Shown: positions 1-7,257, numbered from the stretch's first letter. The stretch: 13,534 bases of DNA from Bacteroidota bacterium (GCA_028288545.1 JAQBNQ010000641.1:1-13534), one strand, 5' to 3'. Numbers and translations are program-made. The notes: generated from the sequence alone by a model not told the origin.

Positions 1-138
1 CGAAACTTCAATTTTATAATCTACTTTTTGTTGCCATTCAGCTAATCGGTCGTTTGGATAGTCTGCTTGCGCGGATAAGGATGTTGCAACAATGAGTAAC
101 AGAATGCTTACGCAAATATTGGAAAGGAAGTGTTTCAT
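1..138 (-). CDS. N-terminus of a secreted protein, probable M1-family metallopeptidase (partial)
   Basis: Only the first 46 codons are present; the gene runs off the left edge with the reading frame open to base 1. The start is ATG at 138 on the minus strand. Residues 1-24 form a clear signal peptide (Lys near the start, then a hydrophobic core SILLLIVATSL, ending LSAQ), so the product is exported. The mature start contains WQQKVDYKIEVS. This resembles the first beta strand of Bacteroidota M1 aminopeptidase-like proteins, which commonly begin with a WQQ-V-Y-I/M-V pattern after the signal peptide. No catalytic motif (HExxH) lies within the window, so the family call rests on this short N-terminal resemblance. 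A gene of some kind is much surer than its identity. Confidence 0.55.
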   Translation of the reverse strand, partial: MKHFLSNICVSILLLIVATSLSAQADYPNDRLAEWQQKVDYKIEVS

Positions 139-147
139 AATTTAAAT

Positions 148-285
148 GATGCAAACGAATATAGAAGAATTGAAAGAATTGACAGGGTTGGAGGGAATCA
201 AAATAGCGATCATTTAAATGCCGGTGTTACATGGATTAGTGATAACCAAATAGATAAATATATGCGCGATCCTAATTTTTTGTAA
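148..285 (+). pseudogene. Possible remnant of a protein-coding gene (C-terminal fragment)
   Basis: The frame from 148 to the TAA at 283-285 reads as plausible protein, including VGGNQNSDHLNAGVTWISD and, close to the end, IDKYMRDPNFL. The frame is open back to a TAA at 97-99 but overlaps the neighbouring minus-strand signal-peptide gene. It has no ATG or good initiation site, apart from a GTG at 130-132 inside that gene. The ordinary amino-acid mix suggests the C-terminus of a decayed gene. The family is not recognised, and a chance open frame of this length cannot be excluded. Confidence 0.2.
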
Positions 286-296
286 CCAATGCATGG

Positions 297-324
297 TTTG
301 TCCGTAATAAATCAAACGGACAAA
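297..324. repeat. Inverted repeat, 9-bp perfect stem
   Basis: TTTGTCCGT (297-305) and ACGGACAAA (316-324) are perfect reverse complements around a 10-nt A-rich loop. Neither strand has a T-run directly after the stem, so it is not a classical intrinsic terminator. It could be a protein-binding site or a remnant repeat end. It lies 12 nt after the stop of the possible gene remnant. Confidence 0.45.
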
Positions 325-541
325 AGGACATATGCCTTATATAATTTAATTATTGAATTGGGAATGTTTGAAGCCCTTGCTTTTTCATTTTTGACTAAAT
401 GGTATTGTATATGAACGCTAAACTTCCGGCATTTTGATGCTGCGGTTTTGTTTTGGAATACCTGTGTTTACCAAAGAATGGAATGGCTGATTTGGCTAAC
501 CAAAATTTTGGAATAAAACGGAAAAAATTCAAAATTCTGTC

Positions 542-573
542 TTTGACTTTGTTTCTCCGTTACGATAATGTTG
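542..573 (+). promoter_or_regulatory. Candidate Bacteroidota promoter before the 94-aa gene
   Basis: TTTG at 542-545 is followed after 20 nt by TAATGTTG at 566-573, one mismatch from the TAnnTTTG -7 element. Spacing and position, about 34 nt before the ATG at 608, suit the Bacteroidota primary sigma factor. No transcript evidence is available. Confidence 0.4.
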
Positions 574-607
574 CATCGTCAATCAGCGACCAAAACAATT
601 AATAACT

Positions 608-892
608 ATGAAAATTGTGCATTACGAATACAGGCTAAGGGCGTTTACTGCAGACGGGGAGATGGCAATTCAATTAGTGGCGAAACCAATCAGACATTAT
701 TCTGACCTGGTAGACTTTTTACCGACAGGAGATTTGATGCCGGTTAGAAATCCTAAGGCACGAAAAACGGCTCAGGTCGCTTCGCGCTATTACTTTGGAA
801 CGCTTAAAATAGATATGAGTGCTGAAAAGCCAGGATATAAATCGAGGAATAATGGCTCAAAGGAGTCATGGAACACATGTATTAAAAAGTAA
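608..892 (+). CDS. Hypothetical protein, 94 aa
   Basis: A small cytosolic protein of unrecognised family. It starts at ATG 608 and ends at TAA 890-892. It has no signal peptide and no membrane segment. It is basic at the C-terminus (many Lys/Arg/Asn) and has an N-terminal half with alternating hydrophobic residues (KIVHYEYRLRAFTADGEM), suggesting beta strands. Residues around 43-64 contain MPVRNPKARKTAQVASRYYF. A near-consensus promoter sits about 34 nt upstream, which favours a real gene. It precedes the small secreted-protein gene by 93 nt on the same strand. It could be an orphan gene; no function is assigned. Confidence 0.5.
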   Translation: MKIVHYEYRLRAFTADGEMAIQLVAKPIRHYSDLVDFLPTGDLMPVRNPKARKTAQVASRYYFGTLKIDMSAEKPGYKSRNNGSKESWNTCIKK

Positions 893-985
893 TAACAAGT
901 AAGTCTTTACAATTCGTCAATACCGGACTCGGAAATCAGGTAAACGGGATTGAGAATTTTTTATATCACACAAAAACAATCAAAA

Positions 986-1321
986 ATGAAAAGGATTTTT
1001 ATTTCATGCCTTTTGGGCATTAGCTTGCTGTTACCTTCAATTGCGGCAAAAAGCAACACTATTAACGCTAAAAGTAAAACTATAGGCTTTAGCAGAATTA
1101 TTAACGTGGCTGTAGAGGGATATGTATTATTCTCTAACTCAGATTCAAAAAGCGGAAGTATTTACAGAGTTGAAATCTATAACGAATCAATGCAATTGGT
1201 TTTGGTTCAAAACTGTTCGGGGTATAAAGTAGCTGTGGATTTAAGCAGCTTGCCAAGCGGAAATTACGAGGCAGCCGTATATGCTGCTCATGACCAAAAG
1301 ATGATGCCGTTTAATTTATAA
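986..1321 (+). CDS. Small secreted protein with a DUF3244 / T9SS type A-like beta domain
   Basis: The chosen start is ATG 986, giving 111 aa. The frame is open further upstream, but the first 12 extra codons are polar and would bury the signal peptide. Residues 1-21 form a typical signal peptide (MKRIF, then a Leu-rich core, ending in SIAA). The mature ~90 residues end in an EIYNESMQLVL segment followed by VDLSSLPSGNY (residues 84-94) and AAVYAA. This strand-turn pattern is typical of Bacteroidota DUF3244 proteins and of T9SS type A C-terminal sorting domains. The protein is small for a T9SS cargo, so a stand-alone periplasmic or surface beta-sandwich is likelier. Its stop codon lies 6 nt from the stop of the convergent 487-aa gene. 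Confidence 0.7.
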   Translation: MKRIFISCLLGISLLLPSIAAKSNTINAKSKTIGFSRIINVAVEGYVLFSNSDSKSGSIYRVEIYNESMQLVLVQNCSGYKVAVDLSSLPSGNYEAAVYAAHDQKMMPFNL

Positions 1322-1327
1322 TATGAG

Positions 1328-2791
1328 TTAAACAAGGGTCTGTTCAGCAAAAGGACGGATCCTTTGCGTGGCGGTGTTATACTGTTGTAATAACCAGGGT
1401 TTTCCAGGGAAGTGGCGTTCCATTTCCAGGGCCTCTATATTAGCAAGCTGATCTTTTTTACTACATCCTGAAATAAGTTTTTTACAGTATGTTATAAAAG
1501 AGGTAAAGCCGGCTTTATAATGATGAAACTCTGTCTTATTACGCAACAGGTACTTTTCGAAGGCAAGGGCCTGGTTTAAAAGCAGGTCCGTTTCAGCCGG
1601 ATTTGCTTCGTAGGTTGACATCCATTGCCAGCGGCGGATTATAGCGTTAAAAACTACTTCTTCTTTGGCTTGGGCGTTCAAAAAATACCTGACTGCCGTG
1701 GAGTGCTCCTTCGTGCTGTAATAATAAAGCCCGAGGGCAAACGCCACGTTTGTGTCACGCTCTTCAGCCGGAAGATTTTGGGAATAAACTTTTATGAATT
1801 GACGGATCCATTCACTGTTTTTACCATATATGGTTGCACTGGAAACGATATTTCTGAAAGCAATTGGCGTTATCTTGCCGTTGTCAAGCAATAGGTTCCA
1901 CTTAATCTTAAATTCGATCCACCATAAATATTCTTTACCGGCATTCTCAATCCCCTGGGCGCTCCAGAATAAGCAACTACTAATTGCAGATTCAACGCAC
2001 TCTGTAAGGCCACTTGAAAGAACTTTTTTATCGAACCGGGATGCAGTTTGCTTCAACGCCAGGTATGGAAGCTCGCTGTCTTCATAGGTTTTGGCGGATA
2101 ACATTCTGAACACGTTAATAAACAGGTGAACGTACGGATAACGCTCATTGTCATAAGGTTTCAGTATTTCCAACAGCATTTGAATATGATCGCTGGCAAA
2201 GTCAATGCCTAACACATTTTTGCGGTTGATAGCTTCGCAGAGATATCTCAACTTTTTAAGCGCGTAGTATTCATCAAGGGTCTTTAAAATCGGGGTAATA
2301 TCGTTTTGGCTGCTGCGTCCCAATTTTCCATCAAAACTGTTGAAATACAATTCCGTAAACTCGTGGCGATAAAGAAAAGTATCTACGTCCTGGTCAGGAC
2401 ATTTATCCAATTCATCCTGGGCTTTTTCGTACAACTTGCTGAATTGTTCGGATAGGTGTAACTTATTGAAACTGTTTAGCTGATGCCAGTATTTATTTCG
2501 CTCATTCCCCTGGCAATCTTCAAGCGCAACAAAATTTTCGAAAGCTTTTAATAACTCTGTACCGGCTTTAGCCTGCTTTACTGCAGTTTTTAAATTTGGC
2601 ACTTTAGCCGAAATAGCTGTTGGGTGAATTTTGGTTTCGCGAAAATCAGGATAGACTTTCTCTAAATGTTGAAATAATTGAATAGAAGCCTTGGGAACTT
2701 TGAAATAATCGGAATTAACATATTCCCCAAAACGTTTAAAGGTTTGTGTGTCTAATGCTTTAAGTACATAAATCAACTTGGACAAATGCAT
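1328..2791 (-). CDS. Conserved Bacteroidota hypothetical protein, 487 aa, all-helical
   Basis: The start is ATG at 2791 and the stop TAA at 1328-1330. There is no signal peptide or membrane helix, so it is probably cytosolic. The sequence is rich in amphipathic helices and opens with LSKLIYVLKALDTQTFKRFGEYVNSDYF. From memory, this type of N-terminus occurs in a family of roughly 480-500 aa Bacteroidota proteins without an assigned function. The C-terminal half (about residues 330-480) has helical pairs reminiscent of TPR-like scaffolds (ALGLYYYSTKEHSTAVRYFL), suggesting a protein-interaction role, but no canonical TPR consensus is clear. No catalytic motif is visible. It is transcribed alone and converges on the small secreted-protein gene. 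A TACATTTA element (2819-2812) could be a -7 box, but no TTTG lies at the right distance. Confidence 0.85.
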   Translation of the reverse strand: MHLSKLIYVLKALDTQTFKRFGEYVNSDYFKVPKASIQLFQHLEKVYPDFRETKIHPTAISAKVPNLKTAVKQAKAGTELLKAFENFVALEDCQGNERNKYWHQLNSFNKLHLSEQFSKLYEKAQDELDKCPDQDVDTFLYRHEFTELYFNSFDGKLGRSSQNDITPILKTLDEYYALKKLRYLCEAINRKNVLGIDFASDHIQMLLEILKPYDNERYPYVHLFINVFRMLSAKTYEDSELPYLALKQTASRFDKKVLSSGLTECVESAISSCLFWSAQGIENAGKEYLWWIEFKIKWNLLLDNGKITPIAFRNIVSSATIYGKNSEWIRQFIKVYSQNLPAEERDTNVAFALGLYYYSTKEHSTAVRYFLNAQAKEEVVFNAIIRRWQWMSTYEANPAETDLLLNQALAFEKYLLRNKTEFHHYKAGFTSFITYCKKLISGCSKKDQLANIEALEMERHFPGKPWLLQQYNTATQRIRPFAEQTLV

Positions 2792-3159
2792 AGCCGAGGT
2801 GTAAGTTTCCCCGTAAATGTAAAAATAAATTGTGGGATTCGCCTATTTTTTTAGAAAATTCTATTTATCAGGTCCGTTCAAGGAAACCCATACCGGCAGG
2901 GCGTTTTAGCCTTGTTACAACACCTTTATAATGGAAATTATACCTCCAAATTAGGTAAAACTGCCGAATTCTGTCTTTGCACTGGTTGGGTATGTAAAAT
3001 ACCTTAGTACTCGAATTGATAAAGCGGAATACGAGGATTTTTATAACTAAAACCGAAAAGAGAAAAAACAATTAAAGATAAGTAGGCCCCCGGAGCCCCT
3101 CGTTTTTTTGAAGAGGGGCTTTTTTTAAAAATCTTGGCCAGATAAAAAAATTAAGCTAA
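2792..3159. other. 368-nt intergenic region with an orphan terminator
   Basis: This divergent gap lies between the 487-aa gene (minus) and the 72-aa gene (plus). A 67-codon open frame on the minus strand (2868-3071) lacks protein-like features and is not called. The right-hand end holds a strong plus-strand intrinsic terminator although no plus-strand gene precedes it, so a small RNA or a regulated leader is possible. I could not recognise an RNA family in the 2830-3090 stretch. Confidence 0.5.
3094..3126 (+). terminator. Rho-independent terminator (plus strand)
   Basis: The stem AGCCCCTC (3094-3101) pairs perfectly with GAGGGGCT (3113-3120). The loop is 11 nt and the T-run is seven residues (3120-3126). 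The GC-rich stem plus T-tract is a textbook intrinsic terminator on the plus strand. The minus strand has no T-run after the stem. It stands only 33 nt before the ATG of the 72-aa gene and has no upstream plus-strand coding region nearer than 1321. Confidence 0.8.
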
Positions 3160-3378
3160 ATGAATGATCGTCAATATATTAAGCTAGAAATAAGGGGTCA
3201 CCTCCCAACCATAATTTTTGTGGACCAGATATCCAGTGTTATCTCCTTAGGCATTCTTGGAACCAAGATTGTTATGAAGGAATTAGATGAAGGCAAGAAC
3301 GTTGAATATGTTTTCCCGCTCAATTTCGAATTTGTAGAAGACGAGATTCTTAGGGCCGTTCGAAAGAATGTTGCCTGA
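3160..3378 (+). CDS. Hypothetical protein, 72 aa
   Basis: A short acidic protein of unrecognised family, starting at ATG 3160 after an A-rich leader. It has no signal peptide. The hydrophobic strands (PTIIFVDQISSVISLGILGTK) followed by an acidic segment with FEFVEDEILRAVRK suggest a small alpha/beta fold with a C-terminal helix. Length and composition are plausible for a small cytosolic protein. It starts 33 nt after a strong terminator, so its expression may depend on readthrough or a promoter overlapping that hairpin. A small palindrome (CCTGAATTTCAGG, 3374-3386) covers its stop codon. Confidence 0.55.
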   Translation: MNDRQYIKLEIRGHLPTIIFVDQISSVISLGILGTKIVMKELDEGKNVEYVFPLNFEFVEDEILRAVRKNVA

Positions 3379-3562
3379 ATTTCAGGAATTCAAAGCCCAA
3401 CCCGATTTTCTTTAAATCTGCAATTTACAACTCAATCATAATTTACAGCGCTCTTTTTTAATTATCCATTACGGATTTATAGCGTTGCACCCTAACGTTT
3501 TTGGCAAGTTCCTGCATTACAATTTTAATAGTATCTTTCAACGGAATTTAAACATATCCTCT

Positions 3563-5014
3563 ATGAAAAATAATCTATCCCCCATTCTTAAAATGGTCGT
3601 TTATATGGCAATCGCGGTTTTGGGTATCTCCTTTGCCGATGCGCAATCACCCCTGTTAATGAATTACCAGGCTGTTGTACGTGATGCTTCCGGCCATACA
3701 TTAAATAATAATACCGCGGTTTCTCTCCGGTTTTACATTCATAATGATTCTGCAACAGGCACTATTATTTTTACTGAAACCCAGCCTACTACGACGAATC
3801 AATTTGGACTTGTGAATGTTGAGATTGGGGCAGTAAACAATTTAGGTACTGTTAACTGGAGCAGTGGCAAAAAATATCTTCAGGTGGAAACGGATATCAA
3901 TAACACCGGAAGTTTTACTGATATGGGAACCTCTCAACTTATCAGCGTTCCTTATGCCTTGTTTGCTGCCAATAGTGCTGCTGGTCCCGCAGGGCCAACC
4001 GGGCCCATTGGACTGCAAGGCCCCGCCGGGTTGCCGGGTTCTACGGGCCCGTCAGGTGTTCAAGGCGATACAGGTCCCACGGGACCTACTGGACCTACCG
4101 GTAATACAGGAGCTACCGGTGCGGGTGGCGGCGCCAGTGGAACAACAGGGCCAACAGGAGCAACCGGTGCTATGGGAGATACCGGACCAACGGGTAATAC
4201 CGGCGCTACCGGGCCCACAGGAAATGATGGAGCAACAGGGGCAACAGGAAATGACGGTGTTACCGGACCAACGGGTCCAGCAGGTGATACTGGGGCTACC
4301 GGCGCAACCGGGCCCACAGGAAACGACGGAGCAACCGGGGCCACTGGAAATAACGGTGCCACTGGACCTACAGGTGCAACCGGGGCATCAGGTATCGGTC
4401 TTTTGCCTTTGGGTACAGCGGTTGGCAATACTACTTTTTGGGATGGAACGCAATGGGTTGTGAATAATAACAATATTTATAACGATGGTGGTAATGTAGG
4501 CATAGGCACGGCCTCGCCGGTTGCTAAACTGCAGGTGCAGGGAACTGTGTTCGGTTACATGCGCTCTATTTCCCATCACTCATTTAACTTACCAAGCTGG
4601 TCGGGTACCGGAAATCACCAGATATGGATGCCTTCACCGGGTGGTGAGGCGGCTGATGATAAGCTGGATAATAATTATTCTAAAAATCAAACATGGTTAG
4701 CACCTTATGACGGCAGATTGGTAAAAGTGATTATTCGTATTGCTAATTTTAATTCGAATGCTGGCGATGACCTGAGCAATTTTACGTTTGGATTGAGTGT
4801 TGGCCAAACAGACAATTCTAACCCAGTACCGACTTTTGTTGGCGGTACTTATACCAGTCTTGATAATGGTAACTTCTACGAGTTTGTTGCTCCTGCTAAC
4901 TGGAGTTTCAATAAAGGCGATGCTTTAAGATTAGCCATTATTATGAGCAACGGATATATGGAAGACAATGATTACTACGTTACAGCCGTTTGGGAATACC
5001 AGGAGTTTGATTGA
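3563..5014 (+). CDS. Secreted collagen-like protein with a conserved N-terminal head and an unrecognised C-terminal tip
   Basis: The chosen start is ATG 3563 (483 aa); 26 upstream in-frame codons precede the signal peptide and look like leader. Residues 1-28 are a signal peptide ending FADAQ. Residues 29-140 form a beta-rich domain opening SPLLMNYQAVVRD and closing GTSQLISVPYALFAANSA. It is shared, almost motif for motif, with the collagen-like protein at the right end of the window. Residues 141-276 are a collagen-like stalk: 16 Gly-X-Y triplets, a one-residue phase slip (GGAS), then 28 triplets rich in GPT, GAT and GND. Residues 307-324 carry NDGGNVGIGTASPVAKLQ, a motif common before tail-fibre-type domains in Bacteroidota. 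The last ~160 residues look beta-rich and end in DYYVTAVWEYQEFD; I do not recognise the fold. No T9SS C-terminal signal is visible. It is probably a trimeric surface or extracellular fibre. Confidence 0.85.
   Translation: MKNNLSPILKMVVYMAIAVLGISFADAQSPLLMNYQAVVRDASGHTLNNNTAVSLRFYIHNDSATGTIIFTETQPTTTNQFGLVNVEIGAVNNLGTVNWSSGKKYLQVETDINNTGSFTDMGTSQLISVPYALFAANSAAGPAGPTGPIGLQGPAGLPGSTGPSGVQGDTGPTGPTGPTGNTGATGAGGGASGTTGPTGATGAMGDTGPTGNTGATGPTGNDGATGATGNDGVTGPTGPAGDTGATGATGPTGNDGATGATGNNGATGPTGATGASGIGLLPLGTAVGNTTFWDGTQWVVNNNNIYNDGGNVGIGTASPVAKLQVQGTVFGYMRSISHHSFNLPSWSGTGNHQIWMPSPGGEAADDKLDNNYSKNQTWLAPYDGRLVKVIIRIANFNSNAGDDLSNFTFGLSVGQTDNSNPVPTFVGGTYTSLDNGNFYEFVAPANWSFNKGDALRLAIIMSNGYMEDNDYYVTAVWEYQEFD
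3983..4390 (+). repeat. Collagen-like Gly-X-Y repeat region (stalk of the 483-aa protein)
   Basis: It encodes 136 residues of Gly-X-Y with one slip of a single extra residue after triplet 16. It is GC-richer than the flanking DNA because of Gly, Pro, Ala and Thr codons. Thr, not Pro, dominates the Y position, as in other bacterial collagen-like proteins that lack prolyl hydroxylation. Confidence 0.9.
4202..4390 (+). repeat. Imperfect 99-bp tandem duplication inside the collagen stalk
   Basis: The block starting at 4202 (GAT GPT GND GAT GAT GND ...) recurs at 4301 with the same triplet order (GAT GPT GND GAT GAT GNN ...), a period of 99 bp or 11 triplets. Third-position differences show the copies have diverged by silent changes. 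The period is a multiple of nine, so gain or loss of a unit keeps the Gly-X-Y phase. Confidence 0.65.
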
Positions 5015-5015
5015 T

Positions 5016-5047
5016 TTCGGACGTTGCAAACGGAAACAGTAAATTTG
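5016..5047 (+). promoter_or_regulatory. Candidate promoter of the STM3941-family gene
   Basis: TAAATTTG (5040-5047) matches the Bacteroidota -7 consensus TAnnTTTG exactly. TTCG at 5016-5019, 20 nt upstream, is one mismatch from the -33 TTTG. The element begins immediately after the stop of the collagen-like gene. A transcript starting at the usual distance would begin within a few bases of the ATG at 5056, implying a very short or absent leader. Confidence 0.45.
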
Positions 5048-5055
5048 CAACTGTT

Positions 5056-5604
5056 ATGGAAGAAACCCCAGCAGCAGGAGCAGTTAATATCGGATATGGC
5101 AAATGGCGCTCCATTGCATTGCTTATCATTTCAATATACTTTGTTGTATTCGGCGGCTTACGGCTTGTTGACGCACCCGTTGAGGAAAGTGCTAATTGGA
5201 TAATTCTTGCCTCCAGAATTTTCCTGGTAGTTTGGGGAATATTTGGATTTATCTGGGCTATAAAAAGATTACTTAGAAAAACTCCCGTGATTTCAGTTTC
5301 AGATGAAGGTATATATGATAATTCCACTTCTTTTAGCGCAGGGTTTATTTCCTGGGCCGATGTTACCGAAATAAAAGCCGCAGGAGGCCTGATGGAAAAG
5401 TTCCTGATTTTTTCCTTGAGAAATCCAGAGGATTACCTGAATAAACTGGAAGGATTTAAAAGGCGGTTGGCGGAGGCCAATTTTAAAAGATACGGAACAC
5501 CTGTTATTATAGCCACTAACCAGTTGAGCCGCAGTTACAAGGATATCAGAAAGTTAATAGAAGAAAAATGGCAACAGGCTGATGCTGCAGAAGATATAAG
5601 CTAG
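5056..5604 (+). CDS. STM3941 family protein (two-helix membrane protein)
   Basis: The start is placed at ATG 5056 (182 aa) rather than the in-frame TTG at 5011, because the intervening DNA carries a near-perfect promoter. Two hydrophobic helices (about residues 17-38 and 48-69) anchor it in the inner membrane. A cytosolic domain follows with the family pattern: PVISVSDEGIYDNSTSF, then SWADVTEIK, then FLIFSLRNPEDYL, KRRLAEANFKRYGTPV and a final helix LSRSYKDIRKLIEEKW. This order matches STM3941-type proteins, which are widespread and of unknown function; the cytosolic part resembles a PH-like small beta domain. The collagen-like gene ends 41 nt upstream on the same strand, but a separate promoter suggests independent expression. 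Confidence 0.85.
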   Translation: MEETPAAGAVNIGYGKWRSIALLIISIYFVVFGGLRLVDAPVEESANWIILASRIFLVVWGIFGFIWAIKRLLRKTPVISVSDEGIYDNSTSFSAGFISWADVTEIKAAGGLMEKFLIFSLRNPEDYLNKLEGFKRRLAEANFKRYGTPVIIATNQLSRSYKDIRKLIEEKWQQADAAEDIS

Positions 5605-5782
5605 GCGCGAAAAATTGCGGTTCTATTGTTTATCACTTGTGAACTTATCCTACTGATTTTTCGTAAACCCATTAAAGGAATAATGTGTACAATCAACCAT
5701 ACATGTGTTGAAAAATGCCATTTCCTTATTTCATCTGTAAAAGTATCTTCGGATTAGCGGAATGGTTTTCAACTCAACGTTC

Positions 5783-5811
5783 TTTGCATAAAAAAACCAA
5801 ACGCACTTTTG
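5783..5811 (+). promoter_or_regulatory. Candidate promoter of the TPR gene
   Basis: TTTG (5783-5786) and CACTTTTG (5804-5811, one mismatch to TAnnTTTG) are 17 nt apart, slightly shorter than the usual spacing. The element lies 30 nt before the ATG at 5842. The 237-nt gap upstream contains no gene I can support. Confidence 0.35.
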
Positions 5812-5841
5812 CAATTCAATTATTCACGGTAAATTCATTTT

Positions 5842-7257
5842 ATGGAAGAAAACGAGTACCATGAGCCATCATTTGGTGAGATTGTTGATTTGGTGAAGCA
5901 ATATGAAGACGCGGTTAAATATAAACAGCAGCTTTTTTTTGAAGAAGATAATTACGAGCAGATCATACAGTTTTACCAGGATAACCGTGAACATAATAAA
6001 GCCCTGCGGGTAATTGAAACCGCTATTGAACAATATTCTTTCTCCTCTTTTTTTTATACCAAAAAGGCCGAAATGCTGGCCAACCTTAAACGCTTTGACG
6101 AAGCACTTGGCATTTTAGAAGAATCTGAAAGGCTGGACCCTAAAGACATTAATATTTTTCTGATACGCTCCGACATTCATTTATGGGAAGGCAGGCACCA
6201 GGAGGCTTTGGATGAAGTTGAATACGCCCTTAACATTGCTACTGAAAAAGAAGATAAATGTGAGTTGTACCTGGAGATGGCCGATATTTTTGAAGACCAG
6301 GAGAAATACCCGGAAGTAGTGCAGGCCTTACAGGATGCGCTTTTAATGGACCCCAACTGCGAAGAGGGGTTGAACCGCTTTTGGTTCTGTACAGAACTAA
6401 CTGAGAAATTTGATGATAGCATTAAGTTCCATAAAGAATTAATAGAACTAAGCCCCTATTCACATCTTGCCTGGTTTAACCTGGGCCATGCCTATGCCGG
6501 ACTGCAAATGTATGATGAGTCGCTGGAGGCTTTTGGTTTTGTAATGGCTATTGATGAAAGCTTTGATGCCGCGTACATCTGCAGCGCTGATGTGCTTTAC
6601 AATATGGGCAAGTACGAGGAAGCAAGGAACTTTTACCTGGATGCCATTAAGCTTTCGAAACCCAATAAAGAATTATACCTGAAAACCGCCGAGACTTTTG
6701 AAAAGCTGAATGATTTTTCAAAGTCGCGATCGTATTTACGCAAGGCCATTGCGGTTGACCCTTATTTTGATGAAGCTTTTTACCGCATTGGCGAAACTTA
6801 TCGTTTAGAAGAGAAATGGCCTAAGGCAATATCGTCATTTGAACGCGCGGTTAAGTTAAACCGGGAGAATATTGATTACCTGGCTGCCCTTGCAGATGCT
6901 TACCTGTGCAGCGGTGAAGCTGAAAGTGCTTTGGATATTTTTGAAAAGATATTTCAGTTGGATACGCAAACCAAGCAGAACTGGATAAACCTTGCCACGG
7001 CTTATTTTAATGTGGAGAATTACCGCAAGGCCTTCCAGGTTTTGAATGAGGCAGAGCAGAAATACGAAGGAGCGGCTGATATCTTTTACATAAAATCAGT
7101 TTTTTACTACCAGGTAGGCAATCGCCACGAATCCCTGCTAAACCTTGAACGTGGGCTGCTTACAAATTTTGCCGAGCATATCCTCATATTTGAAATGGAT
7201 GATACCTTACTGGATGACGCTGCGGTATTGCAGGTTATTGAGCAGTATAGGGATTGA
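5842..7257 (+). CDS. Tetratricopeptide repeat protein, 471 aa
   Basis: A cytosolic helical-repeat scaffold with no signal peptide. TPR-like 34-residue units can be laid out at about residues 71-103, 104-137, 139-172, 208-241, 242-275, 276-309, 310-343, 344-377, 378-411 and 412-444. They show the usual small/aromatic positions, for example FNLGHAYAGLQMYDESLEAF and YRIGETYRLEEKWPKAISSF. A short acidic N-terminal segment (MEENEYHEPSFGEIVDLVKQ) precedes the array, and an acidic tail ends at QYRD. Proteins of this length and N-terminus are common and single-copy in Bacteroidota. They are presumed to mediate protein-protein contacts, but no partner can be named from the sequence. It is flanked by intergenic gaps on both sides and is probably monocistronic. 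Confidence 0.92.
   Translation: MEENEYHEPSFGEIVDLVKQYEDAVKYKQQLFFEEDNYEQIIQFYQDNREHNKALRVIETAIEQYSFSSFFYTKKAEMLANLKRFDEALGILEESERLDPKDINIFLIRSDIHLWEGRHQEALDEVEYALNIATEKEDKCELYLEMADIFEDQEKYPEVVQALQDALLMDPNCEEGLNRFWFCTELTEKFDDSIKFHKELIELSPYSHLAWFNLGHAYAGLQMYDESLEAFGFVMAIDESFDAAYICSADVLYNMGKYEEARNFYLDAIKLSKPNKELYLKTAETFEKLNDFSKSRSYLRKAIAVDPYFDEAFYRIGETYRLEEKWPKAISSFERAVKLNRENIDYLAALADAYLCSGEAESALDIFEKIFQLDTQTKQNWINLATAYFNVENYRKAFQVLNEAEQKYEGAADIFYIKSVFYYQVGNRHESLLNLERGLLTNFAEHILIFEMDDTLLDDAAVLQVIEQYRD

Larger units (their letters stand above)
139..607. other. 469-nt non-coding region with hairpin and protein-like trace
   Basis: No convincing complete gene was found on either strand. It separates two divergent genes, so it should hold both of their promoters. 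It contains a plus-strand open stretch without a good start that ends at TAA 283-285, and a 9-bp inverted repeat at 297-324. A candidate promoter for the downstream gene lies near 542-573. The sequence is AT-rich and otherwise unremarkable. Confidence 0.6.

Noticed and set aside
2868..3071. 67-codon minus-strand open frame in the intergenic region
   Set aside because: No recognisable domain, an uneven aromatic/basic composition and no promoter. It is likely a chance frame.
3374..3386. CCTGAATTTCAGG palindrome over the stop of the 72-aa gene
   Set aside because: The loop of one base is too tight for an RNA hairpin and no T-run follows, so it is not called as a terminator.
3485..3562. Upstream ATG extending the 483-aa collagen-like protein by 26 residues
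   Set aside because: The extension is polar and would put a complete signal peptide 26 residues inside the protein. The ATG at 3563 starts the signal peptide directly.
3864..4463. 199-codon plus-strand frame overlapping the collagen-like gene
   Set aside because: A frame-shifted shadow of the same repeats. The real frame has a signal peptide, domains and the Gly-X-Y pattern.
4060..4473. 137-codon minus-strand open frame rich in Val-Ala-Pro
   Set aside because: It is the antisense reading of the collagen repeat. The Gly-X-Y codon pattern keeps several frames open, and this frame has no start context or signal sequence.
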